Below, one piece after another: positions 1 to 7,924 of a stretch of DNA of 64,000 bases. The number at the start of each line of letters is the position of its first letter. The first letter of the stretch is position 1. Under the pieces are notes generated by a model. It did no database searches. It saw only the letters and a program-made list of their open reading frames with translations, and was not told where the DNA came from. The DNA comes from Hydrogenophaga crocea (GTDB lineage Bacteria > Pseudomonadota > Gammaproteobacteria > Burkholderiales > Burkholderiaceae_C). A program made the translations under genes and the position numbers. The stretch covers positions 3,472,001 to 3,536,000 of the forward strand of contig NZ_CP049989.1 of assembly GCF_011388215.1 (NCBI RefSeq), in the 5' to 3' direction.

Positions 1-355
1 TTCCGGCTTCGGCGATGCGCGCCTTCTCCTCGTCGGAAAAGCCGGTGGTGCCGATGACCAGGTTCACCCCGTGCGCCACGCAGGCGTCGAGGTGGGCCAT
101 GGTGCCCTCGGGGCGCGTGAAGTCGATCAGGCAGTGGCTGCCGCGCAGCGCGGTGGCGAAGTCGGCGGTGATGGTCACGCCCGTGGCCTGGCCCGCGTAG
201 GCGCCGGCGTCCTGGCCGATCGCGGGGCTGGCGGCCACGTCGAGCGCACCGGTGAGGGCACAGTCGCCGCTGGCGCGCACGGCTTCGATCAGCATGCGGC
301 CCATGCGGCCGCTGGCGCCAGCCACGCTGACGCGGTGTTGTGCGGCGGCGTTCAT
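1..355 (-). CDS. dapB: 4-hydroxy-tetrahydrodipicolinate reductase (partial, C-terminus beyond left edge)
   Basis: N-terminal 118 codons of DapB, which reduces the dihydrodipicolinate precursor with NAD(P)H in the cytoplasmic lysine/diaminopimelate pathway. Visible are the Rossmann nucleotide-binding motif GASGRMGR near residue 14, the segment DFTRPEGT and the following VIGTTGFS, all typical of DapB. The ATG at 353-355 overlaps the bamE stop in an ATGA arrangement, so the two genes are almost certainly cotranscribed and translationally coupled. The rest of the gene, including the catalytic His/Lys region, lies outside the window, so integrity cannot be judged. Confidence 0.95.
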   Translation of the reverse strand, partial: MNAAAQHRVSVAGASGRMGRMLIEAVRASGDCALTGALDVAASPAIGQDAGAYAGQATGVTITADFATALRGSHCLIDFTRPEGTMAHLDACVAHGVNLVIGTTGFSDEEKARIAEAG

Positions 356-882
356 CGGCTGCTCCCGGTGCCGCTGTCGATGGGCGGGAAGCTCGTGGTG
401 GCCGGCCGGGGCGCTGCGCTCGCCGGCGTGGGCGGGTTCTGCGGCTTGTTGCGCTCGGCAAAGGTCTTGAGCTGCTCGTCGGTGGCCTGCAGCACCGGCG
501 GCTTGGCGCCGCGCTGGCCGCGCCGCGCGTCGAGCGAGGACACGAATTCGAGCTCGCTGGGCAGATCGTCGGCCTCGTGGCGCTCGAGCACGCCGTCCTT
601 GAAGAACACCGCGACCCGGCGGCGCACCGGCGCCTCGCCGCGGCGCTGCAGCGTGAACACGTAGTCCCAGCGGTCGGCGTGGAAGACGCTGGTGAGCAGC
701 GGCGAACCGAGGATGTCGCGCACCTGCTCGCGCGCCATGCCCGGCTTGAGGGCCTCGACCTGCTCGCGGGTGACGACGTTGCCCTGCAGGATGTCGATCT
801 TGTAGGGCGTGATGAAGGAGCACCCCGACACGGCCAGCACAAGGGCCAGCGCGGGAAGCAGTCGATGACGGACGAGGGACAT
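352..882 (-). CDS. bamE: Outer-membrane assembly lipoprotein BamE (SmpA/OmlA family)
   Basis: 176-residue lipoprotein. It starts MSLVRHRLL, has a hydrophobic signal segment and a lipobox ending in VSGC near residue 18, followed by FITPYKIDILQGN, the BamE signature. The core contains QVEALKPGMAREQVRDILGSP and the DRWDYVF strand typical of the SmpA/OmlA fold. In the family, BamE supports the BAM complex that folds outer-membrane beta-barrels. The C-terminal third is Pro/Ala-rich and probably disordered. An upstream in-frame extension is rejected because it would run antisense into fur and place the signal peptide internally. The gene is divergent from fur and overlaps dapB by 4 nt. Confidence 0.95.
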   Translation of the reverse strand: MSLVRHRLLPALALVLAVSGCSFITPYKIDILQGNVVTREQVEALKPGMAREQVRDILGSPLLTSVFHADRWDYVFTLQRRGEAPVRRRVAVFFKDGVLERHEADDLPSELEFVSSLDARRGQRGAKPPVLQATDEQLKTFAERNKPQNPPTPASAAPRPATTSFPPIDSGTGSSR

Positions 883-941
883 GTGGGACACCCTGGACAG
901 CGCATGGGCAATGGCCCTGGCGCGGGCGGCGTGCAGCCGGC

Positions 942-962
942 GATAATCGGTCGGCCATTGTA
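942..962. promoter_or_regulatory. Divergent bamE/fur promoter region (-10 candidates)
   Basis: In the 100-bp gap between bamE and fur the plus strand has GATAAT at 942-947, 35 bp before the fur ATG. The minus strand has TACAAT (complement of 957-962) oriented toward bamE. Both resemble sigma-70 -10 hexamers. No convincing -35 or Fur box was seen, so the assignment is inference. Confidence 0.35.
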
Positions 963-982
963 GTGAGCCTGCCCCCACCGCC

Positions 983-1420
983 ATGTCTACCAACCTCGAA
1001 GAACTCAAGAGCACCGGCCTCAAGGCCACCCTGCCGCGGCTGAAGATCCTCGAGGTCTTCCACAACGCGCAGCAGCGCCACATGACGGCCGAAGACGTCT
1101 TCCGGGTGCTGCTCGAAGACCGCAGCGACATCGGCCTGGCCACCGTCTACCGCGTGCTCATGCAGTTCGAGCAGGCCGGCCTGCTCACGCGCAGCAATTT
1201 CGAATCGGGCAAGGCCGTCTACGAGCTCAACGAGGGCCAGCACCACGACCACCTGGTCTGCCTCGACTGCGGCCGGGTCGAGGAATTCTTCGACGCCGAG
1301 ATCGAGCGGCGCCAGCAGATGGTGGCCAAGGCGCGCGGCTTTGCGCTGCAGGAACACGCGCTGTCGCTCTACGCGAATTGCACCAAGAGCGAGTGCCCGC
1401 ACCGCGGCGCGAAGAAGTAA
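983..1420 (+). CDS. fur: Ferric uptake regulator Fur
   Basis: 145 residues, normal for Fur. The N-terminal winged helix contains [14 protein letters not shown] and the recognition region [19 protein letters not shown]. The dimerisation half has the metal-binding [16 protein letters not shown] (residues about 88-103) and the C-terminal SECPH cysteine. Known role: Fe2+-dependent repressor of iron uptake genes. It is monocistronic and divergent from bamE, the usual betaproteobacterial arrangement. The gene ends 49 bp before the convergent hprK. Confidence 0.97.
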   Translation: MSTNLEELKSTGLKATLPRLKILEVFHNAQQRHMTAEDVFRVLLEDRSDIGLATVYRVLMQFEQAGLLTRSNFESGKAVYELNEGQHHDHLVCLDCGRVEEFFDAEIERRQQMVAKARGFALQEHALSLYANCTKSECPHRGAKK

Positions 1421-1443
1421 CGGATACGGGAACCGCCGCCGGG

Positions 1444-1457
1444 CCGCCCCAAGGCGG
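1444..1457. terminator. Short GC hairpin between convergent fur and hprK
   Basis: CCGCC (1444-1448), loop CCAA, GGCGG (1453-1457) in the 49-bp gap between the fur and hprK stops. It has no T-run on either side, so it may be a weak bidirectional terminator or a remnant of an intergenic palindrome. Function is inferred from position only. Confidence 0.35.
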
Positions 1458-1469
1458 AGCGTGGGGGCG

Positions 1470-2420
1470 TCATTCGTCGCGCGACATGGCCGCGCGGTGG
1501 CGCAGCACGAATTCCTGGTAGGTGTCGATGCCGCGCAGCTGCAGGATGGTGTTGCGCACCGCGGCCTCCACCAGCACCGCGATGTTGCGGCCGGCCACCA
1601 CCTGGATCACCGCCTTGCGCACCGGCACGCCGAGCACGTCCTGGTACAGCGGCTCGTAGGGCATGCGCTCGTAGTCGCGCTCCATGGTCTCGCGGCGCAC
1701 CAGGTGCACGATGAGCTGCAACCGCATCTTGCGGCGCACCGCGGTCTCGCCAAAGATCGCCTTGATGTCGAGCAGGCCGATGCCGCGCACCTCGAGCAGG
1801 TTCTGCAGCAGCTCGGGGCAGCGGCCCTCCACGCTGGTCTGGTTGATGCGGTAGAGGTCCACCGCGTCGTCGGCCACCAGGCCATGGCCGCGCGAGATCA
1901 GCTCCAGGCCCAGCTCGCTCTTGCCCAGGCCAGACTCACCCGTGATCAGCACCCCCATGCCCAGGATGTCCATGAACACGCCGTGCATGGTGGCGCGGTC
2001 GGCGAAGTGGCGCGACAGGTAGGCGCGCAGCACGTCGATGACGAACGCGGCCGACTCCTTGGTCGCGAACATCGGGATCTGCGCGCGCTCGCACATGGCG
2101 AGCAACTCGTCGGGGGCGGGCTGGCCATCGGCCACCACGAGCACGGGCGGCTCGAGCGTGACGATGCGCGCGACGCGGCGGCGGTTGTCTTCGGTGCTCG
2201 GGCTCGTGAGGTAGGCGACCTCGCGCTCGCCGATGACCTGCAGCCGGTAGGGATGGATGTAGTTGAGGTAGCCGACCAGGTCGGCGCCCGAGCGCGCGGC
2301 ACGGATCGCGACCTCGTCGAAGCGCCGCTCGGACGCGCCGAGCCCGGCGATCCACTGCCACTTCAGCGAATCCCGATGGTCCTCGAACAGGACGTCGGCG
2401 CTGACGACGGTGGGTTTCAA
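1470..2420 (-). CDS. hprK: HPr(Ser) kinase/phosphorylase
   Basis: 316 residues. It shows an N-terminal HprK domain and a C-terminal kinase domain with the P-loop [14 protein letters not shown] (around residue 165), the following region DDAVDLYRI, and the HPr-K family signature [10 protein letters not shown]. The family phosphorylates and dephosphorylates Ser46 of HPr. In betaproteobacteria it belongs to a regulatory, non-sugar-transporting PTS branch together with PtsN. It lies 13 nt downstream of ptsN and is surely cotranscribed with it. The stop is 49 bp from the convergent fur. Confidence 0.96.
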   Translation of the reverse strand: MKPTVVSADVLFEDHRDSLKWQWIAGLGASERRFDEVAIRAARSGADLVGYLNYIHPYRLQVIGEREVAYLTSPSTEDNRRRVARIVTLEPPVLVVADGQPAPDELLAMCERAQIPMFATKESAAFVIDVLRAYLSRHFADRATMHGVFMDILGMGVLITGESGLGKSELGLELISRGHGLVADDAVDLYRINQTSVEGRCPELLQNLLEVRGIGLLDIKAIFGETAVRRKMRLQLIVHLVRRETMERDYERMPYEPLYQDVLGVPVRKAVIQVVAGRNIAVLVEAAVRNTILQLRGIDTYQEFVLRHRAAMSRDE

Positions 2421-2433
2421 GGGCTGGCGGGCG

Positions 2434-2904
2434 TCAGGCGGCCGCGTGGGCCGATTGCCAGTGGGCGATCAGGCCGTGCAGCGCGGCGGCGTCGGCCGAG
2501 CCCTTCATCTGCTCGCGCAGCACGCTGTCGCTGAGCAGTTCCGCGATCTCGGAGAGGATCTCGAGGTGCTTCTGCGTGGCCGCCTCGGGCACCAGCAGGA
2601 AGATCATGAGCTGCACCGGCTGCTCGTCGGGCGCGTCGAAGCCGATGGGGTTGGCGAGCTGGAACACCGCGGCCAGCGGCTGCTTGAGGCCCTTGATGCG
2701 ACCGTGCGGGATGGCCACGCCGTGGCCCAGGCCGGTGGAGCCGAGCCGCTCGCGCGCGAACAGGCTGTCGGTGATCAAGGCGCGGTTGAGGCCATGCAGC
2801 GTTTCGAACAGCAGGCCCGCTTCCTCGAAGGCGCGCTTCTTGCTCGTGGCATCGACGCTCACGAGCACTTGTGCGGCAGGCAGGATGGCAGAAAGACGGT
2901 TCAT
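2434..2904 (-). CDS. ptsN: PTS IIA-like nitrogen-regulatory protein PtsN (EIIA-Ntr)
   Basis: 156 residues, full length for EIIA-Ntr. The phosphorylatable His lies in [14 protein letters not shown] (around residue 73). [23 protein letters not shown] matches the EIIA-2 fold. In the family it accepts phosphate from the PtsP-PtsO relay and controls potassium transport, stress and carbon-storage functions. An AAAGGG ribosome-binding site lies just upstream. The hpf terminator ends about 60 bp upstream, so ptsN-hprK probably has its own promoter as well as any readthrough. Confidence 0.95.
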   Translation of the reverse strand: MNRLSAILPAAQVLVSVDATSKKRAFEEAGLLFETLHGLNRALITDSLFARERLGSTGLGHGVAIPHGRIKGLKQPLAAVFQLANPIGFDAPDEQPVQLMIFLLVPEAATQKHLEILSEIAELLSDSVLREQMKGSADAAALHGLIAHWQSAHAAA

Positions 2905-2963
2905 GGCGGCCCTTTCGGACCGCGGATTATGCGCCTCTCACTTCCCACGGCCAGATGAAAGGG

Positions 2964-2997
2964 ACAAAAAAGCCGCTTGACAATTCAAGCGGCTTGT
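2964..2997 (-). terminator. Rho-independent terminator downstream of hpf
   Basis: Perfect 11-bp stem (2970-2980 pairs with 2985-2995, AAGCCGCTTGA/TCAAGCGGCTT) with a 4-nt loop. On the minus strand it is followed by a run of six T (2966-2971). It is the only textbook intrinsic terminator in the window. It sits 54 bp past the hpf stop and separates hpf from ptsN-hprK. Confidence 0.9.
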
Positions 2998-3048
2998 TGC
3001 ATTGCAGCAAGGTCACAAACCCACGCGCGGCGCGGGTTGTGACGGTTT

Positions 3049-3378
3049 TCACGCCAGGCGTTTGAGCGCGTCGTGGTGGTGTTCCTTGGTCTTGGTCTTG
3101 TAGCGCAGCACCTGCCGGTCGAGCTTGTCGGCGAGGTCGTCGACCGCTGCGTACAGGTCGGCGTCGGCGCTCTCAGCGAACAGGTCGCGGCCTTTGACGT
3201 GGATGTTGCACTCCGCGCGCTGGCGCAGGTCTTTCTCCTTGAGGTTGTCCACGGTGAGCAGGACCTTGATGTCCACCACCTGGTCGAAGTGCCGGGAGAT
3301 GCGTTCGAGCTTGCTCGTGACGTAACCGCGCAGGGCGTCCGTGACCTCGAGGTGGTGACCGCTGATCGTCAGATTCAT
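3049..3378 (-). CDS. hpf: Ribosome hibernation promoting factor (short HPF/RaiA family)
   Basis: 109 residues from [16 protein letters not shown], the length of the short HPF form that promotes 100S ribosome dimers in stationary phase. The body contains [23 protein letters not shown] and [21 protein letters not shown], with a basic HHHD tail. The start is fixed by the strong site AGGAGG about 7 nt upstream; an in-frame extension of 21 codons has no such support. In many proteobacteria rpoN lies directly upstream of hpf. Here a divergent sensor kinase is found instead. Confidence 0.93.
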   Translation of the reverse strand: MNLTISGHHLEVTDALRGYVTSKLERISRHFDQVVDIKVLLTVDNLKEKDLRQRAECNIHVKGRDLFAESADADLYAAVDDLADKLDRQVLRYKTKTKEHHHDALKRLA

Positions 3379-3642
3379 GGATGAGCCTCCTATGCTCCGG
3401 GTTGACACAGGCCGCCGGTGGCAGGGCCACCCGGCGACCACGGGATGGCTTGCGACCCACTATGCCCACGAACCCCGGCCGGCGCAAGGCGCAAACGTCA
3501 GAAAACGTGACTTCCTGACCAGCGTCAAACCGGCGGGCCGCCCGCCACATGGCCGACACCAGCAAGCCGAGCGGCGCATCGCGCCTGCCGCCCCTGCCAT
3601 CGATGCTTCCCGCCGCACACGCCGGTGACCTATGCTCCACGC

Positions 3643-5406
3643 ATGGACGGCCCCGGTGACCTGCAGGTGCGGCAGCGGCGCGAACAGATCCGCCTGCTGG
3701 CGCGCAACGTGCCGGCACTGGTGTTCGGTTCGCTGATGCTGGGGACGGGCGCGACCGTGCTGCTCTGGGCCAACCAGCAACCCCACGCTCAGGTGGCGGG
3801 GTGGGCCATCGCCCTGCTCGCGCTCAGCGCGTGGCGCCTCTGGATGGCCCGGCGCTTCTGGCGCCGCACCGCGGCCGGCGATCCGCCCGAGCGCTGGGGC
3901 CCGTCCTTCGCCCTGACCTCGGCCGTGGCCGGCCTGTGCTGGGGTTTGCTGGCCTGGCTGTTCTTCACGCCCGACAACCCGCTGAACATCGCGGTGATCT
4001 CGATCATGATCACCGCCATCCTCTCCAGCGCCACCCAATCGCTGGGGCCGTACTTCCCGGCCTACGTGGCCTTCGCGGTGCCCTGCGCCGTGCCGTTCGC
4101 CACACGCTGCCTGAGCTCGGGCAACACGGCGCTGGTCACCCTGGGGCTGCTGGCGACCGGTTTCCTGGGCATGTCGCTGGTGTTCTCGCGCCGCATCGCC
4201 CGCGCCATCGCCGAGGCCTTGCAGCTGCGCTTCGAGAACGAATCGCTGATCGGCCAGCTCACCGCCGAGAAGGAACGCGCCGAAAGCGCCAGCGTGGCCA
4301 AGACGCGCTTCCTCGCGACCGCCAGCCACGACCTGCGCCAGCCCATCCACGCCATGAGCCTGTTCGTGCCGGCGCTGCAGGCGCTCTCGGAACGCGCCGA
4401 GATCAGCCCGCGCACCGTGGGCAGCATCGCCGAGCGCATGCAGGGCGCGCTCGACACCATGGCCCAGTTGCTCAGCCGGCTGCTCGACATCTCGCGACTG
4501 GACGCGGGCGCGCTGCAGCCGCGGCCGCAGGCCGTGTCGCTGGGGCCCGTGCTGCGCCGCGTGAGCGACGAAGTGGCCCAGCAGGCGCGCACCAAGGGCC
4601 TGCGCCTGCGGGTGCGCGGCGGCCACCTCGCGGTGCGCGCCGATCCCGCGGTGCTGCACACCATCCTCAGCAACCTCGCGGGCAATGCGGTGCGATACAC
4701 CGAGCGCGGCGGCGTGCTGCTGGCCGCGCGCCGCCGCGGCGACCGCGTGAGCATCGAGATCTGGGACAGCGGCGTGGGCATCGAGGCGCACGACCTGCCG
4801 CGCGTGACGGAAGAGTTCTTCCAGGCCGGCAACGTCAAGCGCGACGCCAGCCAGTCGCGCGGCTTCGGGCTGGGGCTGGCCATCGTCAAGCGCTCGGCCG
4901 ACCTGCTCGGCGGGCAACTGGTGCTGCGCTCGCGCCCGGGGCGCGGTTCGGTGTTCTCCATCGCGCTGCCGCGCGCCGACAACCCCGAAGCCGGCCCCGA
5001 AGGCAGTTCCCCGCCCTTGCCGCCCTGCACCACGCGCACGGTGCTCGTGGTCGACGACGACGAGCACATCCTCATGGCCATGGCCCTGCTGCTGCGCGGC
5101 TGGGGGCACGAAGCGCTCACCGCCACCAGCCGCGAGGACGCGCTGACCGTGCTCGGCGCCGCGCCGCGGCGGCCGGACATCGCGCTCATCGACATGCACC
5201 TGCGCGGCGGCCAGAACGGCGTCGACGTGATCGCCGCGCTGCACGAGCGCCTGGGTGCCCCGGGTCTGCACACCGCGATCGTCACGGGCGACACCAGCCC
5301 CGAGGTGCTGGCCACCATCCGCGCGGTCGGCGTCACCGGGCTGCACAAGCCGGTCGATCCCGACACCCTGCGCCGCTTCATCGACAACGCCCCAACGCCC
5401 CCCTGA
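3643..5406 (+). CDS. Hybrid sensor histidine kinase with C-terminal receiver domain
   Basis: 587 residues from the ATG (a GTG six codons upstream is possible). The N-terminus has about six hydrophobic segments (residues about 20-190), suggesting an integral-membrane sensor without a large periplasmic domain. A short coiled coil precedes the H-box SHDLRQPIHAMSLF with phospho-His229. Then come the ATPase N/G boxes (LSNLAGNAVRYTERGG, WDSGVGIEAHD, GFGLGLAIVKR) and a receiver domain starting VLVVDDDEH with phospho-Asp517 in LIDMHLRGG. The SHDLRQP type of H-box is common in betaproteobacterial hybrid kinases. No output-domain protein is adjacent. The patatin-like gene starts 4 nt after the stop, implying coupled expression. 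Signal sensed is unknown. Confidence 0.9.
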   Translation: MDGPGDLQVRQRREQIRLLARNVPALVFGSLMLGTGATVLLWANQQPHAQVAGWAIALLALSAWRLWMARRFWRRTAAGDPPERWGPSFALTSAVAGLCWGLLAWLFFTPDNPLNIAVISIMITAILSSATQSLGPYFPAYVAFAVPCAVPFATRCLSSGNTALVTLGLLATGFLGMSLVFSRRIARAIAEALQLRFENESLIGQLTAEKERAESASVAKTRFLATASHDLRQPIHAMSLFVPALQALSERAEISPRTVGSIAERMQGALDTMAQLLSRLLDISRLDAGALQPRPQAVSLGPVLRRVSDEVAQQARTKGLRLRVRGGHLAVRADPAVLHTILSNLAGNAVRYTERGGVLLAARRRGDRVSIEIWDSGVGIEAHDLPRVTEEFFQAGNVKRDASQSRGFGLGLAIVKRSADLLGGQLVLRSRPGRGSVFSIALPRADNPEAGPEGSSPPLPPCTTRTVLVVDDDEHILMAMALLLRGWGHEALTATSREDALTVLGAAPRRPDIALIDMHLRGGQNGVDVIAALHERLGAPGLHTAIVTGDTSPEVLATIRAVGVTGLHKPVDPDTLRRFIDNAPTPP

Positions 5407-5410
5407 ACCC

Positions 5411-6658
5411 ATGTCGCTCGACACCGTGCTCACCCACAACACCGTGCTGGCGCCGCAGGCCGCGGTGCGGCCCGACGGCTGCGCGCTGGTGCTCATGGGT
5501 GGCGGCGCGCGCACCGCGTACCAGGCTGGCGTGCTCAAGGCGCTGGCGGCCATGCTGCCAGCCGGCCACACGGCTTTCCCCTTCCATTGGCTGTTCGGCA
5601 CCTCGGCGGGCGCGCTCAACGCCAGCTACCTGGCCAGCCAGGCCGGCAACGGCGCGGCCGCGCTGCCGCGGCTGGCCGAGTTCTGGCACCGGCTGCGCTC
5701 GCACCAGGTCTATCGCCTCGAAGCGCCGAGCTGGGTGCGCGCCAGCCGCGTGCTCGCGGGCTGGACACTGTCGCGCCAGGTGCGGCGCCACCGCGCGCTG
5801 CTCGACACGCTGCCGCTGGTGGACACGCTGCACCGCGCGATCGACCTGCGCGGGCTCGAGACCGCACTGGAGCTCGGCGCGCTCGATGCCCTGGGCGTGA
5901 CCGCTTCGAGCTACACCACGGGCGAGCACTGGACCTTCTGCCAGACCCGCGCCGACTGCGAGCTGCGGCCCTGGCACCGGCCGGGCCGGCGTGCCGACTT
6001 CCAGCCCATCACCATCGAGCACCTGATGGCGTCGAGCGCCATTCCCTTTCTGTTCCCCGCGGTGCCGCTGTGGGTCAACGGCCGCCGCGAGCACTTCGGC
6101 GACGGCTCCATGCGCCAGCTCTCGCCGCTGTCGCCGGCGATCCATTTCGGCGCCCGCCGCGTGCTGGTGCTGGGCGTGGGCCAGCCGCAGCGCGCGGGCC
6201 TGGCGCCGGGCAACGCTGACGAGCCCACGGCCGGCACCATCGCGGGCCACGCCATGGCCAGCGTGTTCCACGACACCCTGCAGGCCGACGTGGAGCAGAC
6301 CCAGCGCGTGAGCCAGACGCTCGCGCGGCTGCCGCCCGCGCTCGCAGGCATGCTGCCCTACCGCCCGGTGGACGTGCTGGCCCTGCAGCCCAGCGTCTCG
6401 CTCGACGAACTCGCCATGAAGCACGTGCACGAACTGCCCACCCCGACGCGCCACACGCTCAGCGGCCTGGGAGCGCTCGACACCCGCCGTGGCGCCAGTG
6501 CGAGCGCCGCGGCCCTGGCGAGCTACCTGCTGTTCGAGCCTGGTTTCGTGCAGGCGCTGATCGCCCTGGGCGAGCACGACGCCTGGCGCAAAGAGGCCGA
6601 ATTGCGGGCCTTTCTCGCGCCGGCTGTCACAGACGCTGCACGGGGTGCGATGCCATAA
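5411..6658 (+). CDS. Patatin-like phospholipase (RssA/YchK type)
   Basis: 415 residues. The oxyanion-hole motif GGGARTAYQAGVLKAL is near residue 31, the nucleophile elbow is FGTSAGALNAS (G-x-S-x-G, around residue 63), and the catalytic Asp lies in FGDGSMRQLSPLSPA around residue 235. These are the Ser-Asp dyad elements of patatin phospholipases. No signal peptide is evident, so it is probably cytoplasmic or peripheral at the membrane. The start lies 4 nt after the kinase stop, a translationally coupled pair. The substrate is not predictable. The gene runs up to the promoter region of corA. Confidence 0.9.
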   Translation: MSLDTVLTHNTVLAPQAAVRPDGCALVLMGGGARTAYQAGVLKALAAMLPAGHTAFPFHWLFGTSAGALNASYLASQAGNGAAALPRLAEFWHRLRSHQVYRLEAPSWVRASRVLAGWTLSRQVRRHRALLDTLPLVDTLHRAIDLRGLETALELGALDALGVTASSYTTGEHWTFCQTRADCELRPWHRPGRRADFQPITIEHLMASSAIPFLFPAVPLWVNGRREHFGDGSMRQLSPLSPAIHFGARRVLVLGVGQPQRAGLAPGNADEPTAGTIAGHAMASVFHDTLQADVEQTQRVSQTLARLPPALAGMLPYRPVDVLALQPSVSLDELAMKHVHELPTPTRHTLSGLGALDTRRGASASAAALASYLLFEPGFVQALIALGEHDAWRKEAELRAFLAPAVTDAARGAMP

Positions 6659-6659
6659 T
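6653..6659 (+). promoter_or_regulatory. Candidate -10 element for the corA leader transcript
   Basis: CATAAT overlaps the last codons and stop of the patatin gene, about 30 bp before the leader ORF. A transcript from here would carry a roughly 185-nt leader before corA. No clear -35 was found, so this is tentative. Confidence 0.3.
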
Positions 6660-6683
6660 CGCGCCCACCCACCGGAGCCCCCC

Positions 6684-6737
6684 ATGGAAAGCACACCCCC
6701 CAGTCGTGTGCTTTCAGCCCCCTCCGTCACCGTCTGA
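6684..6737 (+). CDS. Putative 17-residue leader peptide upstream of corA
   Basis: A short reading frame ATG...TGA with GGAG 6 nt upstream. It encodes a Pro/Ser/Val-rich peptide beginning MESTPPSRVL and ending SVTV. The first half of the ORF is itself a perfect inverted repeat (6688-6695 AAAGCACA with 6707-6714 TGTGCTTT), so translation would open that hairpin. It ends 114 nt before corA. Salmonella corA also carries a leader peptide (CorL) that controls transcription of the gene. Similarity here is of arrangement only; the sequence was not matched to a known leader. Confidence 0.5.
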   Translation: MESTPPSRVLSAPSVTV

Positions 6738-6767
6738 GCCCGCGCTCGCCGCAGCGCACCGCCCGGC

Positions 6768-6808
6768 GGTCGGCCGGCTGAAAGCGCCACCGAAACCGCC
6801 GGCCGGCC
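6768..6808 (+). promoter_or_regulatory. Stem-loop between leader ORF and corA
   Basis: GGTCGGCCGGC (6768-6778) pairs with GCCGGCCGGCC (6798-6808), ten Watson-Crick pairs and one G-T, enclosing a 19-nt loop. It lies 30 nt after the leader stop and 43 nt before the corA ATG. It is a candidate for leader-translation-dependent attenuation or a Rho-access switch; it lacks a following T-run, so it is not a simple terminator. Confidence 0.5.
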
Positions 6809-6851
6809 CACCGGCCTCCCCGTCCAACGCATCGTCTGCCGGGAGCGCGCC

Positions 6852-7838
6852 ATGCTCAACGTCTTCACCCTGGCCAACGGCCGCCTGTTCCAGGAAGAAA
6901 TCGAGTCCCTGGAAGAACTCGCGAAATTCAAGCCCATCTGGGTCGACCTCGAATCGCCCACGCCCGAAGAGCGGCGCTGGGTCAAGCAGCACTTCGGGCT
7001 GTCCATCCCCGAAGACGCGATGGACGAGGACATCGAGGAATCGGCGCGCTTCTTCGAGGAAGACAACGGCGAGCTGCACGTGCGCAGCGACTTCCTCATC
7101 GACGACGACGAAGACCCGCGCGCCATCCGCGTGGCCTTCATCCTCAACGAGCACAACGACTCGCTCAAGAGCCGCGGCGTGCTGTTCTCGATCCACGACG
7201 AAGACGTGCCCGTGTTCCGGCTGCTGCGCATGCGCGCGCGCCGCATGCCCGGCCTGATCGACGACGCCAAGGACGTGCTGCTGATGCTGTTCGACGCCGA
7301 CGCCGAGTACTGCGCCGACACGCTCGAAGACATCTACGACGACCTCGAGGCCGTGAGCGCCAAGGTGCTGTCGGCCGAGGCCAGCGACTCGGCGCTCGGC
7401 GAAGCGCTGTCGGCGATCGCGCGCCACGAGGACATGTCGGGCCGCATCCGCCGCAACGTGATGGACACGCGCCGCGCGGTGAGCTTCATGATGCGCAGCC
7501 GCCTGCTCAGCGCCGAGCAGTTCGAAGACGCGCGCCAGATCCTGCGCGACCTCGACTCGCTCGACGGCCACACCGCGTTCTTGTTCGACAAGATCAACTT
7601 CCTGATGGACGCGACCGTCGGCTTCATCAACATCAACCAGAACAAGATCATCAAGATCTTCTCGGTGGCCAGCGTCTCGCTGCTGCCGCCCACGCTGGTG
7701 GCGAGCAGCTACGGCATGAACTTCCAGTTCATGCCCGAATTGGGCTGGACCTTCGGCTATCCGTTCGCGATCGTGCTGATGATCGTGTCGGCGGTGGTGC
7801 CGATGGTCTACTTCTGGAAGCGCGGCTGGTTGAGGTAA
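6852..7838 (+). CDS. corA: Magnesium/cobalt transporter CorA
   Basis: 328 residues. There is a long acidic N-terminal cytoplasmic domain (EEEIESLEEL, DEDIEESARFFEED), a helical stalk, and two C-terminal transmembrane helices. The CorA signature YGMNFQFMPEL (GMN, around residue 290) lies between the helices. The protein ends with the basic KRGWLR tail typical of the family. CorA is a pentameric Mg2+/Co2+ channel in the inner membrane. The gene is preceded by a 190-nt untranslated region with a leader ORF and stem-loop, suggesting post-initiation control by Mg2+ or translation state. It is followed immediately by an intergenic palindromic repeat. Confidence 0.96.
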   Translation: MLNVFTLANGRLFQEEIESLEELAKFKPIWVDLESPTPEERRWVKQHFGLSIPEDAMDEDIEESARFFEEDNGELHVRSDFLIDDDEDPRAIRVAFILNEHNDSLKSRGVLFSIHDEDVPVFRLLRMRARRMPGLIDDAKDVLLMLFDADAEYCADTLEDIYDDLEAVSAKVLSAEASDSALGEALSAIARHEDMSGRIRRNVMDTRRAVSFMMRSRLLSAEQFEDARQILRDLDSLDGHTAFLFDKINFLMDATVGFININQNKIIKIFSVASVSLLPPTLVASSYGMNFQFMPELGWTFGYPFAIVLMIVSAVVPMVYFWKRGWLR

Positions 7839-7840
7839 GA

Positions 7841-7924
7841 ACACCCCCGCGCCGCACCTGCGGTGCGTCACCCCCTCAAAGGGGGCAACACCGGCGGCCC
7901 GGCAAAGCCGGTTCCGCGGTGTTT
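7841..7924. repeat. Composite palindromic intergenic repeat, copy 1
   Basis: Three consecutive hairpins: CGCACC/GGTGCG (7853-7858 with 7862-7867), CCCCCT/AGGGGG (7871-7876 with 7880-7885), and a long one made of AACACC-GCGG-CCGGC, loop AAA, GCCGG-CCGC-GGTGTT (7887-7923). The same order of elements recurs inverted at 62180-62231. The outer stem differs between copies by compensatory changes. It lies between convergent corA and mtnN and supplies the last codons of mtnN. Such elements are likely transcription-end or mRNA-stabilising REP-like sequences; function is inferred. Confidence 0.75.

Noticed and set aside
3379..3642. Sigma-54 promoter upstream of hpf or the hybrid kinase
   Set aside because: No GG-N10-GC pair with the TGGCAC/TTGC context could be found on either strand in the 264-bp gap.
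3460..5619. Very long open frame on the minus strand opposite the hybrid kinase, and similar ones elsewhere (for example 5378-7333, 33215-35419, 41823-44234, 44341-47286, 47616-51149)
   Set aside because: They have strongly biased, low-complexity composition (His, Arg, Ala, Gly, Gln), no recognisable domain, and lie exactly opposite well-supported genes. Long antisense frames are expected at this GC content.
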